From JALYXI01 sp963716685 (GTDB taxonomy: Bacteria; Acidobacteriota; Terriglobia; Bryobacterales; Bryobacteraceae), in the NCBI GenBank assembly GCA_963716685.1, contig CAVQTR010000006.1:744001-808000 (forward strand): a stretch of DNA of 64,000 nt, in the 5' to 3' direction. The notes under the pieces are model-generated. The model was given only the letters and a program-made list of their open reading frames with translations, did no database searches and had not been told where the DNA came from. Of this stretch, positions 7,619 through 16,457 are shown in pieces (within the stretch, counting starts at the first letter, position 1; each line of letters opens with the position of its first letter). The position numbers and the translations under genes are program-made.

Positions 7619-10288
7619 ATGATGAAGATAAGCCGGTTACTCGCTTTATCGATTACCCCGACAATTTTGCCGGTTTTCGCTTTTCAGGCGAGCCACTTCG
7701 AAACGCCGGCGGGAACGCGTCCGGCGATGCGCGGGCCTGCTACCAGTATTCTACCGGGTGGACGCCTAATTACCCCGTTGGGGCGGCAATTAAAAACCGG
7801 TCCCGGACCATTCGGGCTGGCGATCAGCCCGGGAGGCAAGGCGGCGACAGCGAATCTGGGTCCCGAGCGGCTCTCGATGACAGTGGCGGCGCAGGACAAA
7901 TCGGGGGCCTGGCTGCTGCGGAATTTCCTGAATTCGCCGCCTCCCAGACCGGGCGTAATCGATAAGGAAAAAGACGAATGGCGAAGTACCTTCATGGGCG
8001 TGGCATTCGCCGGTGAAAAGCTGATCTGGGTATCCGAGGGTAACTCGGGAAGGGTGAGACAGATCGACGCGGAGACGGGAGACCGGCGTAAGCTGATTGA
8101 CCTGAACCAACCGGGTGCAATGGATACTTTTACTGGCGACTTGGCCTATGATGCTCCTCACGGGGTACTGTATGTTGCGGATCAGGCGAATTTCCGCCTG
8201 GTCGCTGTAGATACAAAGAAAGGCCGCGTACTTTCTTCGGTAAAAGTGGGTAGATTGCCTTTTGCAGTAACTCTATCCCCGGATGGCTTGACGGCCTATG
8301 TTACGAATGTCGGGGTATTCGAGTATTCCGTGATTCCGGGAGCGACCACCGCGAGTGCGCAGGAAACCGGCCTTCCCTTCCCTGCGTTCGGCTTCCCCTC
8401 CGAGGACGCGGTCAGGGGAGCCCGGCGAGCGCGTCCGGCAGGTGAGGTTGCAGTGCCTGGTCTGGGCGAGGCCAACGTGCGGGAGTCCAATTCGGTCTGC
8501 TTCGTGGACGTAACGAACCCCGCTGCGATGAAAGTAAGCGCTTTCGTGCGCACGGGCCGGCCATTCGCAGCGGACACCGCAGGCGGCAGCAGTCCTTCCG
8601 GGGTGCTGGCCACGGCCGGGCAGGTATACGTCTCGAATGCGCACGACGATTCGATTACCATCATCGACGCGAAAACGCGGGAGGTGCAGGGAGAGATTCA
8701 GCTTTCCGTGCCCAGGCTGGAGAAGCTTCGGGGCGTGATGCCGCTGGGCATGGCGATTGATTCGGCATCAGGATGGCTGCTGGCGGCTGAAGCGGGAATC
8801 AATGCCATTGGAGTGATCGATATTCGTACCCGAGCGGTGCTGGGGCATCTTCCGGTGGGATGGTTTCCCACGCGGGTGGCGGTTCAGGAGGGAACCGTCT
8901 ACGTGACGAACGCCAAGGGTCAGGGCACCGGGCCGAACCTGCCGGGCCGCGAATATTTCATGGACAACAGCGGCTTGGTGGACATTCTTCGGCGGGGAAC
9001 GCTGTCGATCTTTCCCTTGCCCACGGCCGGGGAACTGGCGCACCACACGGAAACGGTGATGAAGGCTGCCGGGTTTACGCCCGTGCCGGGGGTCGCGCCG
9101 GCGGTTCCTCCGGATATTCGTTATGTGGTGCTGATCGTAAAGGAAAACCGGACGTTCGACGAGGTATTTGGCGACCTCTACACGGCGGCGAACGGAGGGG
9201 TGACCGGGATGTTGCAGCTGGCGCGCTTTGGAGTGAACGGATATGCCAATGGCAGCGGCAGCCGGCTCAGTCTCAACAAGGTGAGTGTGACGCCGAATCA
9301 CCACGCGATGGCAGCGCGGTGGGCTATCTCGGACAACTTCTATGCGGATTCCGAGGTCAGCGTGGATGGACACCACTGGCTGGTGGGCAACTATCCGGAT
9401 GCGTGGACGGAGACTTCGCTGATGTCCGCTTACGCGGGCGAGAAGGATTTCCGGCTGGAATCGCCGGGGCGGCGGGCGTTTGCGCAAAGCAATTCGTCCG
9501 TGCACCCGGAAGAGATTCAGGAGGGCGGGACGCTGTGGCACCACCTGGAGCGGAACCACATTTCCTTTCGCAATTTTGGGGAAGGGTTCGAAATGGCGGG
9601 GAACGTGGAAGAAGCGGGGGAAAAGCCGACCGGCGCGCGGCTGCTGACCAATGTGCCGATGCCGGACCCGCTGTACCGGAACACTTCGCGCACCTACCCG
9701 GGGTTCAACATGAATATCCCGGACCAGTATCGCGCGGACCAGCTGATTGCGGAACTGAATGAGAAATACATCAAGACCGGGCAGGAACTGCCGCGATTTT
9801 TGTTTATTCATCTGCCGAATGATCACATGTCGCCGAAGCCGCGGACGGCGGACGGGTATCCGTATCCGGCTTCCTTTGTGGCGGACAACGATTTTGCGCT
9901 GGGCCGAATTGTCGAGTATTTTTCGCATTCACCTTGGTGGAAGCAGATGGCGATTTTTGTGACGGAGGACGATGCGCAGGGCGGGCGCGACCATGTGGAT
10001 TCGCATCGCACGGTGCTGATGGGAATCGGGCCCTGGTTTCGGCGAAACTGGGCGCTGCACCGGAACAGCAGTTTTCCCGGGCTGCTGAAAACCATCTTCC
10101 GGATTTTGGATATTCCTCCGCTTAATCTTTACGACGCGACCGCGACGGACCTGAGCGAAGCCTTTACCGACAAGCCGGATTTCAGCTCGTATGCGGTGCA
10201 GCCGTTGGACCCGAGGCTGTTTGTTCCGGCGAATGCAAAGGAATCGACGGACGCCAAAGAGACGCCCGTTCGCATGGACCGGCCCTAA
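7619..10288 (+). CDS. YncE-type beta-propeller / phosphoesterase (alkaline-phosphatase superfamily) protein
   Basis: 889 residues from the ATG at 7619 (AGGAA 8 nt upstream; another ATG follows directly). A signal peptide ends near FAFQ. Residues about 30-500 are YVTN-type beta-propeller repeats (VLYVADQANFRLVAVDTKKG, TAYVTNVG, VYVSNAHDDSITIIDAKT, VYVTNAKG). The C-terminal part is a phosphoesterase-family domain: VLIVKENRTFDEVFGD at its start, DGHHWLVGNYPDAW in the middle and FVTEDDAQGGRDHVDSHR near the end, which carry the metal-binding Glu, Asp and His residues. Such bifunctional proteins are exported; the substrate is not known. It is followed by the aldehyde dehydrogenase gene 51 bp downstream. 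Confidence 0.9.
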   Translation: MMKISRLLALSITPTILPVFAFQASHFETPAGTRPAMRGPATSILPGGRLITPLGRQLKTGPGPFGLAISPGGKAATANLGPERLSMTVAAQDKSGAWLLRNFLNSPPPRPGVIDKEKDEWRSTFMGVAFAGEKLIWVSEGNSGRVRQIDAETGDRRKLIDLNQPGAMDTFTGDLAYDAPHGVLYVADQANFRLVAVDTKKGRVLSSVKVGRLPFAVTLSPDGLTAYVTNVGVFEYSVIPGATTASAQETGLPFPAFGFPSEDAVRGARRARPAGEVAVPGLGEANVRESNSVCFVDVTNPAAMKVSAFVRTGRPFAADTAGGSSPSGVLATAGQVYVSNAHDDSITIIDAKTREVQGEIQLSVPRLEKLRGVMPLGMAIDSASGWLLAAEAGINAIGVIDIRTRAVLGHLPVGWFPTRVAVQEGTVYVTNAKGQGTGPNLPGREYFMDNSGLVDILRRGTLSIFPLPTAGELAHHTETVMKAAGFTPVPGVAPAVPPDIRYVVLIVKENRTFDEVFGDLYTAANGGVTGMLQLARFGVNGYANGSGSRLSLNKVSVTPNHHAMAARWAISDNFYADSEVSVDGHHWLVGNYPDAWTETSLMSAYAGEKDFRLESPGRRAFAQSNSSVHPEEIQEGGTLWHHLERNHISFRNFGEGFEMAGNVEEAGEKPTGARLLTNVPMPDPLYRNTSRTYPGFNMNIPDQYRADQLIAELNEKYIKTGQELPRFLFIHLPNDHMSPKPRTADGYPYPASFVADNDFALGRIVEYFSHSPWWKQMAIFVTEDDAQGGRDHVDSHRTVLMGIGPWFRRNWALHRNSSFPGLLKTIFRILDIPPLNLYDATATDLSEAFTDKPDFSSYAVQPLDPRLFVPANAKESTDAKETPVRMDRP

Positions 10289-10339
10289 GCTATACACTGA
10301 AGGCGACGCAAAACGTCCACGTCTGTTTGAAGGAGTTCT

Positions 10340-11836
10340 ATGGCTACAGTCGAAGTTCCCATTCACAGCGAAGTCAGCCGGTTTTTGGCTTCGCCACGTA
10401 AAATGCTGATCGGCAACCGCTGGGTGGAGGCCGTTTCGGGCAAAACCTTCCCTGTGTATAATCCGGCGACCGGAGAAGTGATGGCGCAGGTGGCCGAAGG
10501 TGACGCGGTGGATGCCGATCTGGCGGTGAAGGCGGCCCGCAAAGCGTTTGAGAGCGGCGCCTGGCGGGACATGACGGCGGCCGAGCGCGGGCGCATGATG
10601 TGGCGCCTTTCGGACCTGATCGAGAAGAATGCGGACGAACTGGCGCAGATTGAATCGCTGGACAACGGCAAGCCGGTGGCGATTGCGCGGGCGGCGGATG
10701 TGGCGCTGGTGATCGAGATGTTCCGCTACATGGCGGGATGGACGACCAAGATAGAAGGCAATACGATTCCGCTTTCGGTGCCGTATGCGCCGGGCGCGAA
10801 GTTCTTTGCGTATACCGAGCGCGAGCCGGTGGGCGTGGTGGCGCAGATTATTCCCTGGAATTTCCCGCTGCTGATGGCCGCGTGGAAGCTGGGACCGGCG
10901 CTGGCGATGGGCTGTACCGTGGTGCTGAAACCGGCGGAGCAGACGCCATTGAGCGCGCTGCGGCTGGGCGAATTGATTCTGGAGGCCGGCTTCCCGGAAG
11001 GCGTGGTGAACATCGTTCCCGGATTCGGCGCGGCAGGGGCGGCGCTGGCAGCGCATCCGGATGTGGACAAGGTGGCGTTTACGGGATCGACCGAAGTCGG
11101 CAAAGAGGTGCTGAAGGCGGCTGGTGGAAACCTGAAGAAGGTGTCGCTCGAGCTGGGCGGCAAGAGTCCGAACATTGTTTTCCGCGATTCGGACTTGCAA
11201 CTGGCGATTGACGGCGCGGCAAGCGCGATTTTCTTCAATCACGGACAGTGCTGCTGCGCGGGTTCGCGGCTGTATGTAGAGAAAGACGTTTTCGAAGAAG
11301 TGGTGGCGGGCGTGTCCGAGCGGGCGAAGAAGATCAAGGTGGGCTCGGGGATGGATCCCGAGACTTCCATGGGACCGCTGGTTTCACAGGAGCAGCTGGA
11401 TCGCGTATGCGGCTATCTGGAATCCGGATTCGCGGAGGGAGCACGCGCGATGACGGGCGGCAAGCGGTCTGGCGAGCGTGGCTACTTCGTGGAACCCACC
11501 GTTCTGGTGGACGCTCCGCATCATGCGAAGGTGGTGCAGGAGGAGATCTTCGGGCCGGTGGTGGCGGCGATGCCTTTTACCTCGCCGGAAGAACTGGTGC
11601 CGCGCGCCAACGACAGCATGTATGGCCTCGCGGCGGGTATCTGGACGAAAGACGTGAGCAAGGCGCACCGTTTGGCGTCACAGCTGCGCGCGGGCACCGT
11701 GTGGATCAACTGCTATAACATCTTCGATGCCGCGCTGCCGTTCGGTGGCTATAAGCAATCCGGCTGGGGCCGCGAGATGGGCCACGACGCGCTGGACCTG
11801 TATACGCAGAAAAAATCGGTTTGCATCCGGCTGTAA
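10340..11836 (+). CDS. NAD(P)-dependent aldehyde dehydrogenase
   Basis: 498 residues, full length for the ALDH superfamily, oxidising an aldehyde to the acid in the cytoplasm. Key sites: PWNFPLLMAAWKLGPAL and KPAEQTP (cofactor pocket), FTGSTEVGK, catalytic-base Glu in LELGGKSP and the nucleophile in NHGQCCCAGSR, where three adjacent cysteines occur. The C-terminal PFGGYKQSGWGREMG is typical of betaine/phenylacetaldehyde-type ALDHs; the exact aldehyde is not readable. AGGAG lies 4 nt before the ATG. Upstream gene is the phosphoesterase; a short perfect hairpin follows the stop. Confidence 0.95.
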   Translation: MATVEVPIHSEVSRFLASPRKMLIGNRWVEAVSGKTFPVYNPATGEVMAQVAEGDAVDADLAVKAARKAFESGAWRDMTAAERGRMMWRLSDLIEKNADELAQIESLDNGKPVAIARAADVALVIEMFRYMAGWTTKIEGNTIPLSVPYAPGAKFFAYTEREPVGVVAQIIPWNFPLLMAAWKLGPALAMGCTVVLKPAEQTPLSALRLGELILEAGFPEGVVNIVPGFGAAGAALAAHPDVDKVAFTGSTEVGKEVLKAAGGNLKKVSLELGGKSPNIVFRDSDLQLAIDGAASAIFFNHGQCCCAGSRLYVEKDVFEEVVAGVSERAKKIKVGSGMDPETSMGPLVSQEQLDRVCGYLESGFAEGARAMTGGKRSGERGYFVEPTVLVDAPHHAKVVQEEIFGPVVAAMPFTSPEELVPRANDSMYGLAAGIWTKDVSKAHRLASQLRAGTVWINCYNIFDAALPFGGYKQSGWGREMGHDALDLYTQKKSVCIRL

Positions 11837-11837
11837 A

Positions 11838-11853
11838 GGCCGGGTAACCGGCC
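11838..11853. terminator. Hairpin between convergent ALDH and ssb genes
   Basis: Perfect 6-bp stem GGCCGG/CCGGCC closed by a GTAA tetraloop, starting right after the ALDH stop. No strong T run follows, so it may be a weak or factor-aided bidirectional terminator. Confidence 0.45.
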
Positions 11854-11857
11854 AGGG

Positions 11858-12337
11858 CTAAAACGGAACGTCGTCGTCCGTGATGCCCTGGCCGAAATCG
11901 TCGGAAGGGGCGGTCTGGGGCTGGGCCTGACTGCGCTGCGCGCCCCGCGGCATGGAAACGGGACGATCCTGCTGGTAATCGCCGCCACCGCCGCCCTGCG
12001 CTCCGCGTCCGCCAAGCAGGATGACTTCTTCGGCGACCACATCGGTGGCGTACATCTTCTTGCCGTCTTTATCTTCGTAGCTTCGGTTGTGGAGACGACC
12101 CTCCACGTAGACCTGAGTGCCTTTCAGCAGATAAGGAGCGACGTTTTCGCCACGCCAGAAGGTGACGTTGCTCCAGTCCGTTTCTTCCTTCCATTCACCC
12201 GACTCCTTGTCCTTCCAGCGACGGCTGGTGGCCACGGAGAATTTGGTAATGCCAGCGCCGCCAGGGGTGAACTTTGTCTCCGCGTCACGGCCCAGATGAC
12301 CGATCAGGATTACTTTATTGACACTGCGCGAAGCCAT
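11858..12337 (-). CDS. ssb: Single-stranded DNA-binding protein
   Basis: About 159 residues from the ATG at 12337; an in-frame TTG two codons upstream is less likely. The OB fold is clear: SVNKVILIGHLGRDAETKFTPGG, then TDWSNVTFWRGENVAPYLLKGTQVYVEGRL. The C-terminal third is a Gly/Gln-rich linker ending in the acidic tip DDDVPF, which recruits replication and repair proteins. The gene is last in an HHH-TPR-ssb run on the minus strand, 18 bp after the TPR gene, rather than in the usual rpsF-ssb-rpsR setting. No good ribosome site is visible. Confidence 0.95.
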   Translation of the reverse strand: MASRSVNKVILIGHLGRDAETKFTPGGAGITKFSVATSRRWKDKESGEWKEETDWSNVTFWRGENVAPYLLKGTQVYVEGRLHNRSYEDKDGKKMYATDVVAEEVILLGGRGAQGGGGGDYQQDRPVSMPRGAQRSQAQPQTAPSDDFGQGITDDDVPF

Positions 12338-12355
12338 ATACAAGGAACTGTAGCA

Positions 12356-13960
12356 TCATTTGGCGCATACCGAGAGAGAGATGGCGGTGGCAAACTGATC
12401 CCTCCGGGCGCTGTCTTTGATGCGGATGGATTGCTGCAGAAGGCCGCAGGCTTCGGCGGTGTGGGCGGGTCCGGGAGCGGAGGCCAGGATGGTTTGGCCG
12501 AGCCAGAACTGCGCTTCACGGTCCTCAGGGTTGGCGGCGAGAACGGCGCGGTACTGCGCCTCGGCCTGATCGAACCGGCGGGCGCTGCTGTGGATGGCGC
12601 CGAGGCCGAAATGGGCGCGCGTTTGATGCGGGTCCCATTCAAGCGCACGGGTGTAAGCGCGAACGGCGTCGTCCGTCTCTTTGCGGTTTTCCGCATGCAG
12701 CCCCAGGCGGACATACGCGTCGGCCATCTCGTGGCGGATGGAATCGAAACCCGGCGCCCGGAAGTAGAGTGGGCGGGCCGTGCTGTCGAGCGAGATGAGG
12801 TGAGCGAGGGAATCGACCAACCGCAGACGGCACTGCAGAACTTCGGCCTGGTATTCCTTTTTGGGAAACAGAGGGGAAGCGGAGGCGGCGAGTTGATCCA
12901 TTGCTCCGGCATCCTGGGCGCACTGGCCGGTGGCGGCGCGGGTCAGCGATCTCCAGGCTTCGAGATCCGGGCGGGGCGGGGCGGCGTCGAACTCGAGAGC
13001 GGCAGCGACGTACTGGTGCTGGCGGACCTGGAGAACACCGCGATAAAAATGGGCGTCATTCGGCGGCGCGTTTTTGATGGCGGCTTCAAGGTCTGGGATG
13101 GATTCCCGCATGCGGGCGCGCAGAAATAGCAGGCGGGCATCGGTGGGGCGAGCGGCGAGGGCGGCGTTCAGCGGCGCGAGGGCGGCCTGAGTGTCGCCGG
13201 ACATGGCCCGGGACCACGCGACATCCCCAGCCAGTTCGCCGGGAGGAAGCTGCGGACCCAGCCAGTCGCTGAAGGACATGGCGCCGGACCAGGCTGATGC
13301 GGCGGAGGTGAAGGCGAGCGCGGCATCCTGCCAGCGGTTGGTTTCGAGGGCAGCTTTGCCTGCGATGCAGGAGATCCATGCGGCACTTTCGCCATGGCGG
13401 AAGGCGGTCTCCGCGTCGGCGCGCCGGTTGTTTGCGAGGGCGGACCAACCGACCCACAGGTACCCCGCGCGCTGTAAACCATTGCAGGTCTTCACTCCGG
13501 CGAAACCGGCGTTTAGACAATTGAGTGTGGGGAGGAGGGCCGTCAGATTCTGGATGGCTGGAGCGTCCGGCGCGGCCGACGGATTGGACTTCAGACCGGC
13601 GATACCGGCGGTGACGAGGAGCAGCGGCGCGGAATCGTTTTTGCCCTCGCCGCGCGCGCGGGTGAGAGCCAACGCCGCGCCTTTCAGGTCGACGGGCGTA
13701 GCGGAAAGCGCGGCGCGGAGGAACTGGCAATACGAAGAGCGGGCAAGCAGCAGAGCTCGTTCGGAGGTGGAAGCGGCCTTGAGAGCGTCCTGCTGGGTTT
13801 GCATGCAGACACCGATGTCCTCGGCGCGCGGGATGCCGGAGACTGCTTCGATCTTTTCAAACGCCTGACGCGCCGCTGTCATGCCTTCCTTCTCCTTCGC
13901 GTGCGCGAAGGAGGCGAGCAGCACGGCCGCGGCGATCAGCAGTCTACTTCTGCTTTGCAA
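12356..13960 (-). CDS. Large exported TPR protein
   Basis: 534 residues. A signal peptide (MQSRSRLLIAAAVLLASFAHA) is followed by helical repeats throughout; TPR units are clearest at about 255-330 and 405-500 (AYTRALEWDPHQTRAHFGLGAIH, QAEAQYRAVLAANPEDREAQFWLG). Several paired cysteines (GVCMQTQ, SYCQF, NCLNAGFAGVKTCNG) suggest disulfides, fitting a periplasmic location. No enzymatic motif. It overlaps the HHH gene by 17 bp upstream and ends 18 bp before ssb. Function unknown; probably a scaffold or cell-envelope assembly factor (inference). Confidence 0.85.
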   Translation of the reverse strand: MQSRSRLLIAAAVLLASFAHAKEKEGMTAARQAFEKIEAVSGIPRAEDIGVCMQTQQDALKAASTSERALLLARSSYCQFLRAALSATPVDLKGAALALTRARGEGKNDSAPLLLVTAGIAGLKSNPSAAPDAPAIQNLTALLPTLNCLNAGFAGVKTCNGLQRAGYLWVGWSALANNRRADAETAFRHGESAAWISCIAGKAALETNRWQDAALAFTSAASAWSGAMSFSDWLGPQLPPGELAGDVAWSRAMSGDTQAALAPLNAALAARPTDARLLFLRARMRESIPDLEAAIKNAPPNDAHFYRGVLQVRQHQYVAAALEFDAAPPRPDLEAWRSLTRAATGQCAQDAGAMDQLAASASPLFPKKEYQAEVLQCRLRLVDSLAHLISLDSTARPLYFRAPGFDSIRHEMADAYVRLGLHAENRKETDDAVRAYTRALEWDPHQTRAHFGLGAIHSSARRFDQAEAQYRAVLAANPEDREAQFWLGQTILASAPGPAHTAEACGLLQQSIRIKDSARRDQFATAISLSVCAK

Positions 13961-14231
13961 TGATCTTATCTTTCACCTTGTTATATGGTGCCGCGGGAAG
14001 CACCTTCTTGGACAGCAGCTGACTCTTGTTGCTGTACGGACGGCCAGCAATGATCTTCGTGGAATACACGTCGCCGATGCCCGGGATCGCTTTCAGCTGA
14101 TCCGCCGACGCGCTGTTGATGTCGACGAGATCGCTCGCCGTCTGAGCGGAAGGCGCGGCTTTAGCGGCCTTCGCCTGGGCGAATAACGGAAGGGAAAGGA
14201 AAACGGCTAGCAGGAGGCGGAGCGCTGTCAT
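13944..14231 (-). CDS. Exported helix-hairpin-helix (ComEA-like) protein
   Basis: 95 residues: signal peptide ending near LFAQA, a short Ala/Lys linker, then a helix-hairpin-helix domain with DINSASADQLKAIPGIGDVYSTKII and GRPYSNKSQLLSKKVLPAAPYNKVKDKI. This matches the ComEA-type HHH fold that binds double-stranded DNA without sequence specificity. No membrane anchor other than the signal peptide, so periplasmic. It is transcribed away from the damaged cytochrome copy, and the duplicated DNA shared with 19316 begins at its start codon. A DNA-uptake role is possible; no other competence gene is near. Confidence 0.85.
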   Translation of the reverse strand: MTALRLLLAVFLSLPLFAQAKAAKAAPSAQTASDLVDINSASADQLKAIPGIGDVYSTKIIAGRPYSNKSQLLSKKVLPAAPYNKVKDKIIAKQK

Positions 14232-14504
14232 GTTGCAATTCTATCCGTTAGTATGCTGCTAACAGGAGGGTGGTTATCCTCCGTACACTCAGGTACGTTC
14301 TGCTGGTGTGGACCAGCCTGCTCGCGTTGCCACTCGCGGCGCAGACTGCGGCCCCGAAAAGTCCGGTTATCGGCAGTACTGTTTGCCGAGGCTGCCATCC
14401 CGACGTCACATTGAACTTCTACAAGAACGCGCATTTTCGCAGTGCGGCGAATGCGTCGGAGGCGCCGGAGCGAAAGGGATGCGAGGGCTGCCATGGTCCG
14501 GCGC
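14231..14504. repeat. Direct repeat, copy 1 (5' end of decahaem cytochrome gene)
   Basis: 274 bp nearly identical to 19316-19589, with no gap and an offset of 5085 bp. I count about 9 mismatches; most lie in the first 50 bp before the coding start and only 2 in the coding part. Homology begins at the start codon of the HHH gene and stops abruptly at GGCGC, where istB-like sequence takes over. Confidence 0.93.
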
Positions 14505-14650
14505 TGCTTGAGATTGTGATGCGGCGGTACGAGCGAGCCAGCACACTGCTTACGTCGAATCGCCCTGTCGAGGACTGGGGCAAACTTCTGGGCGACACGG
14601 CTGCGATGAGCGCGATGTTGACCGTCTTCTTCACCATAGTCACGTACTGA
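14270..14650 (+). pseudogene. Truncated multihaem cytochrome fused in frame to an IstB tail
   Basis: 126 residues from a GTG. Residues 1-78 repeat the start of the decahaem cytochrome at 19355: signal peptide (LRYVLLVWTSLLALPLAAQ) and the first two haem motifs, CRGCH and CEGCH. At residue 78 the frame runs directly into LLEIVMRRYERASTLLTSN, the C-terminal segment of IS21-family IstB ATPases, and then goes out of frame near 14620. Eight of ten haem sites are missing. The product, if made, would be an exported dihaem peptide with a nonsense tail; most likely a pseudogene created by rearrangement. Confidence 0.85.
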
Positions 14651-14940
14651 AATGCGGCCGCGAAGCTGGCGCGTAAAAACGGCGGCAGAGTAGAGCTGTG
14701 GAAATGGCGCGTGATGGAAAACCAAACGGCGGTTTCCGACTAGGCTTGGAAATCGCAAAGAGCGCGATTCCCACATTCCCACAGGTGCCGCCGCTGTTCC
14801 CTCTTTGCCTAACAAAACAAAAACCCGGGCGGAACTTATGCCGAATTCCCGTGCCCGAAATATGCCGGTAAGGTTATAACAATTCTTGCCCTGAGTCTTC
14901 TTTCCATTGGCCGGTTTTGACGTGACCGCCGAGGTTAGGA
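14504..14940 (+). mobile_element. istB (fragment): IS21-family remnant (istB 3' end and probable right end)
   Basis: From 14504 the frame encodes the last third of an IstB-type ATPase (RRYERASTLLTSNRPVEDWGKLLGD). Restoring one base near 14620 and one near 14658 gives AMLDRLLHHSHVLKCGPRSWRVK and a stop at 14691-14693, so two single-base losses inactivate it. The istA gene and the ATPase P-loop part are absent. At 14906-14935, TTGGCCGGTTTTGACGTGACC resembles the terminal repeats of IS21-type elements and probably marks the right end (from memory of the family; not searched). Confidence 0.75.
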
Positions 14941-15056
14941 TGGCTTAAGCGGATTTGGAGCAATCCATTCCCGGACATCAGACGAACTCACTCTGCGGCC
15001 GCCCAGATGAAAGAGCAGCCGGGCGGCCGCGACCAAAGAGTGGACGATGTCGCGGA
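14694..15056. other. Intergenic: IS remnant end and a strong inverted repeat
   Basis: No gene seen. It holds the presumed IS21-type end (14906-14935) and a perfect 10-bp inverted repeat, GCGGCCGCCC (14995-15004) and GGGCGGCCGC (15021-15030). The repeat lies just past the stop of the minus-strand TIGR03437-type gene and may act as its terminator, though no T run follows. Confidence 0.55.
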
Positions 15057-16457
15057 CTACTGAACGGGGATCGACACACCGGTCGGAGAACTCTTCCCGC
15101 CAATGGTCGCCACAATCGGTTGATCACCGCTCGAGACGAGGCTTGGGACAGTAACCGCGATCTGGTATAACCCCATAGCCGAAGGACTCAAACCGTCAGC
15201 AACCACCGTCGCCTGCGAACCACCGATCGTGACCGCCGGCGGCGTTATTGCATAGGCGATGGAATTCGAGCCAAGCGCCTGCTGAGTCGTCTGGCCCGCC
15301 GGAATGGAAGGGCTCACTGCGCCGAATCCGGTGCCCCAAAGCACGATCGTTTCTCCTTTCGCGGCGGGCTTCGCTCCGGAGATTGTGCCCGCGGTGGCAA
15401 CCAGAGTGCCGTCTTGGTGAGTGGCGATTGCATAGCTGCCGTTCAAAAAAAATGCAGGCGCAAAATCGCTGACCGTGGCGGTGGCCGTGTTGCTGGTGCC
15501 CGCCGCGTTGGTGACGCTGACGGCAGCGCTGCTCGCGGCAATATTGGGCGCCTGGACGTTGATCTGAGTCGGACTGATGTAGTAAACGTATGCCGGTTGA
15601 CCACCGATGGATACGCTCACGCCATCAAGCGAGGTCGGGGTGCCGTTACTGAAATCTGCCGAGGTCCACGTTCGGCAGCCCGGCCCTGGACTGTTCACCG
15701 GGTCGCAGGAGGAGGCGGAGGTGAGATTGGTTCCTCTGATTGTGACCCAGGATCCCGCTTCGATCCCGCTTGTAAAGCTGGCGCCGTTTACCACGTCGGT
15801 TATCACGGGTGCCTGAGATGTCGAGACAGCCGGCATAAGCGTGTAGGTGGCGGTATAGATATGGTCGCCAGAGTCGTCGTCGTTATTTCCGTTTGCGGCA
15901 TTCCCGGCAACATACACCGTTACCGGCCCGACGTTGGTCGAAGGCGCGTGCCAATCGAAATTGAACGTGATCGAGCCGGTGGTGCCCAGGCGAGTTCCCG
16001 TTAGCGTCTGCTCCACATACATGAGAGGCGAACTGGATGCACAGGCGCCAGAGGTCGTTTTTTGTAAAGAGCGAAAGCTGGAATTAGAGCAAATAACCTG
16101 TGTATTAGAGTCCGTCGCGACGAAGCCCCCGCCGGCGGTGCTGGTGCTGCTGGACTGGCGGGCGGCCGCCTGAAAGCCCCAACGCTTCGCGCTGGGATCT
16201 GCGATTGTAACGATCCAGTGCTGTACTTCACCGGGCACGTAAGCGGAACTTGCGCCTGTGTTGAGAGTGACTTTTCCGCCGTTGGTGTTCACCGAACCAG
16301 AACCGGAACCATGGCAATTGGCGCAAGTGCCCACTTCACCTGGAACGCCCGAGAGCCCAGGATCGGGACCGTTCGCGTCAGCGTAAGCCAGGCCGGAGCA
16401 CGCTCCCAAGAGGAAGAACAGAGCTAAGGATTGTTTGTGTAGTTGCGTCGTTTTCAT
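15057..16457 (-). CDS. Exported CxxCH-bearing choice-of-anchor-V-like protein with Solibacter-type C-terminal domain
   Basis: 466 residues from the ATG at 16457 (MKTTQ), giving a signal peptide ending near LAYA. The N-terminal part has GVPGEVGTCANCHGSGSGS, the start of choice-of-anchor-V-type domains; the CxxCH could bind haem or only be structural. Residues about 230-466 look like the TIGR03437 Solibacter C-terminal domain: PVITDVVNGASFTSGIEAGSW, VSIGGQPAYVYYISPTQINVQAP, ETIVLWGTGFGAVSP and GLYQIAVTVP. Such proteins are surface or secreted in Acidobacteria; function unknown. It faces the cytochrome peroxidase-like gene divergently inside the redox island. Confidence 0.85.
   Translation of the reverse strand: MKTTQLHKQSLALFFLLGACSGLAYADANGPDPGLSGVPGEVGTCANCHGSGSGSVNTNGGKVTLNTGASSAYVPGEVQHWIVTIADPSAKRWGFQAAARQSSSTSTAGGGFVATDSNTQVICSNSSFRSLQKTTSGACASSSPLMYVEQTLTGTRLGTTGSITFNFDWHAPSTNVGPVTVYVAGNAANGNNDDDSGDHIYTATYTLMPAVSTSQAPVITDVVNGASFTSGIEAGSWVTIRGTNLTSASSCDPVNSPGPGCRTWTSADFSNGTPTSLDGVSVSIGGQPAYVYYISPTQINVQAPNIAASSAAVSVTNAAGTSNTATATVSDFAPAFFLNGSYAIATHQDGTLVATAGTISGAKPAAKGETIVLWGTGFGAVSPSIPAGQTTQQALGSNSIAYAITPPAVTIGGSQATVVADGLSPSAMGLYQIAVTVPSLVSSGDQPIVATIGGKSSPTGVSIPVQ

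Noticed and set aside
8768..11242. Long open frames on the minus strand opposite the phosphoesterase and ALDH genes (386 and 437 codons)
   Set aside because: They lie fully antisense to genes with clear family motifs, are rich in Arg/His/Pro as expected for shadows of GC-rich coding DNA, and show no domain.
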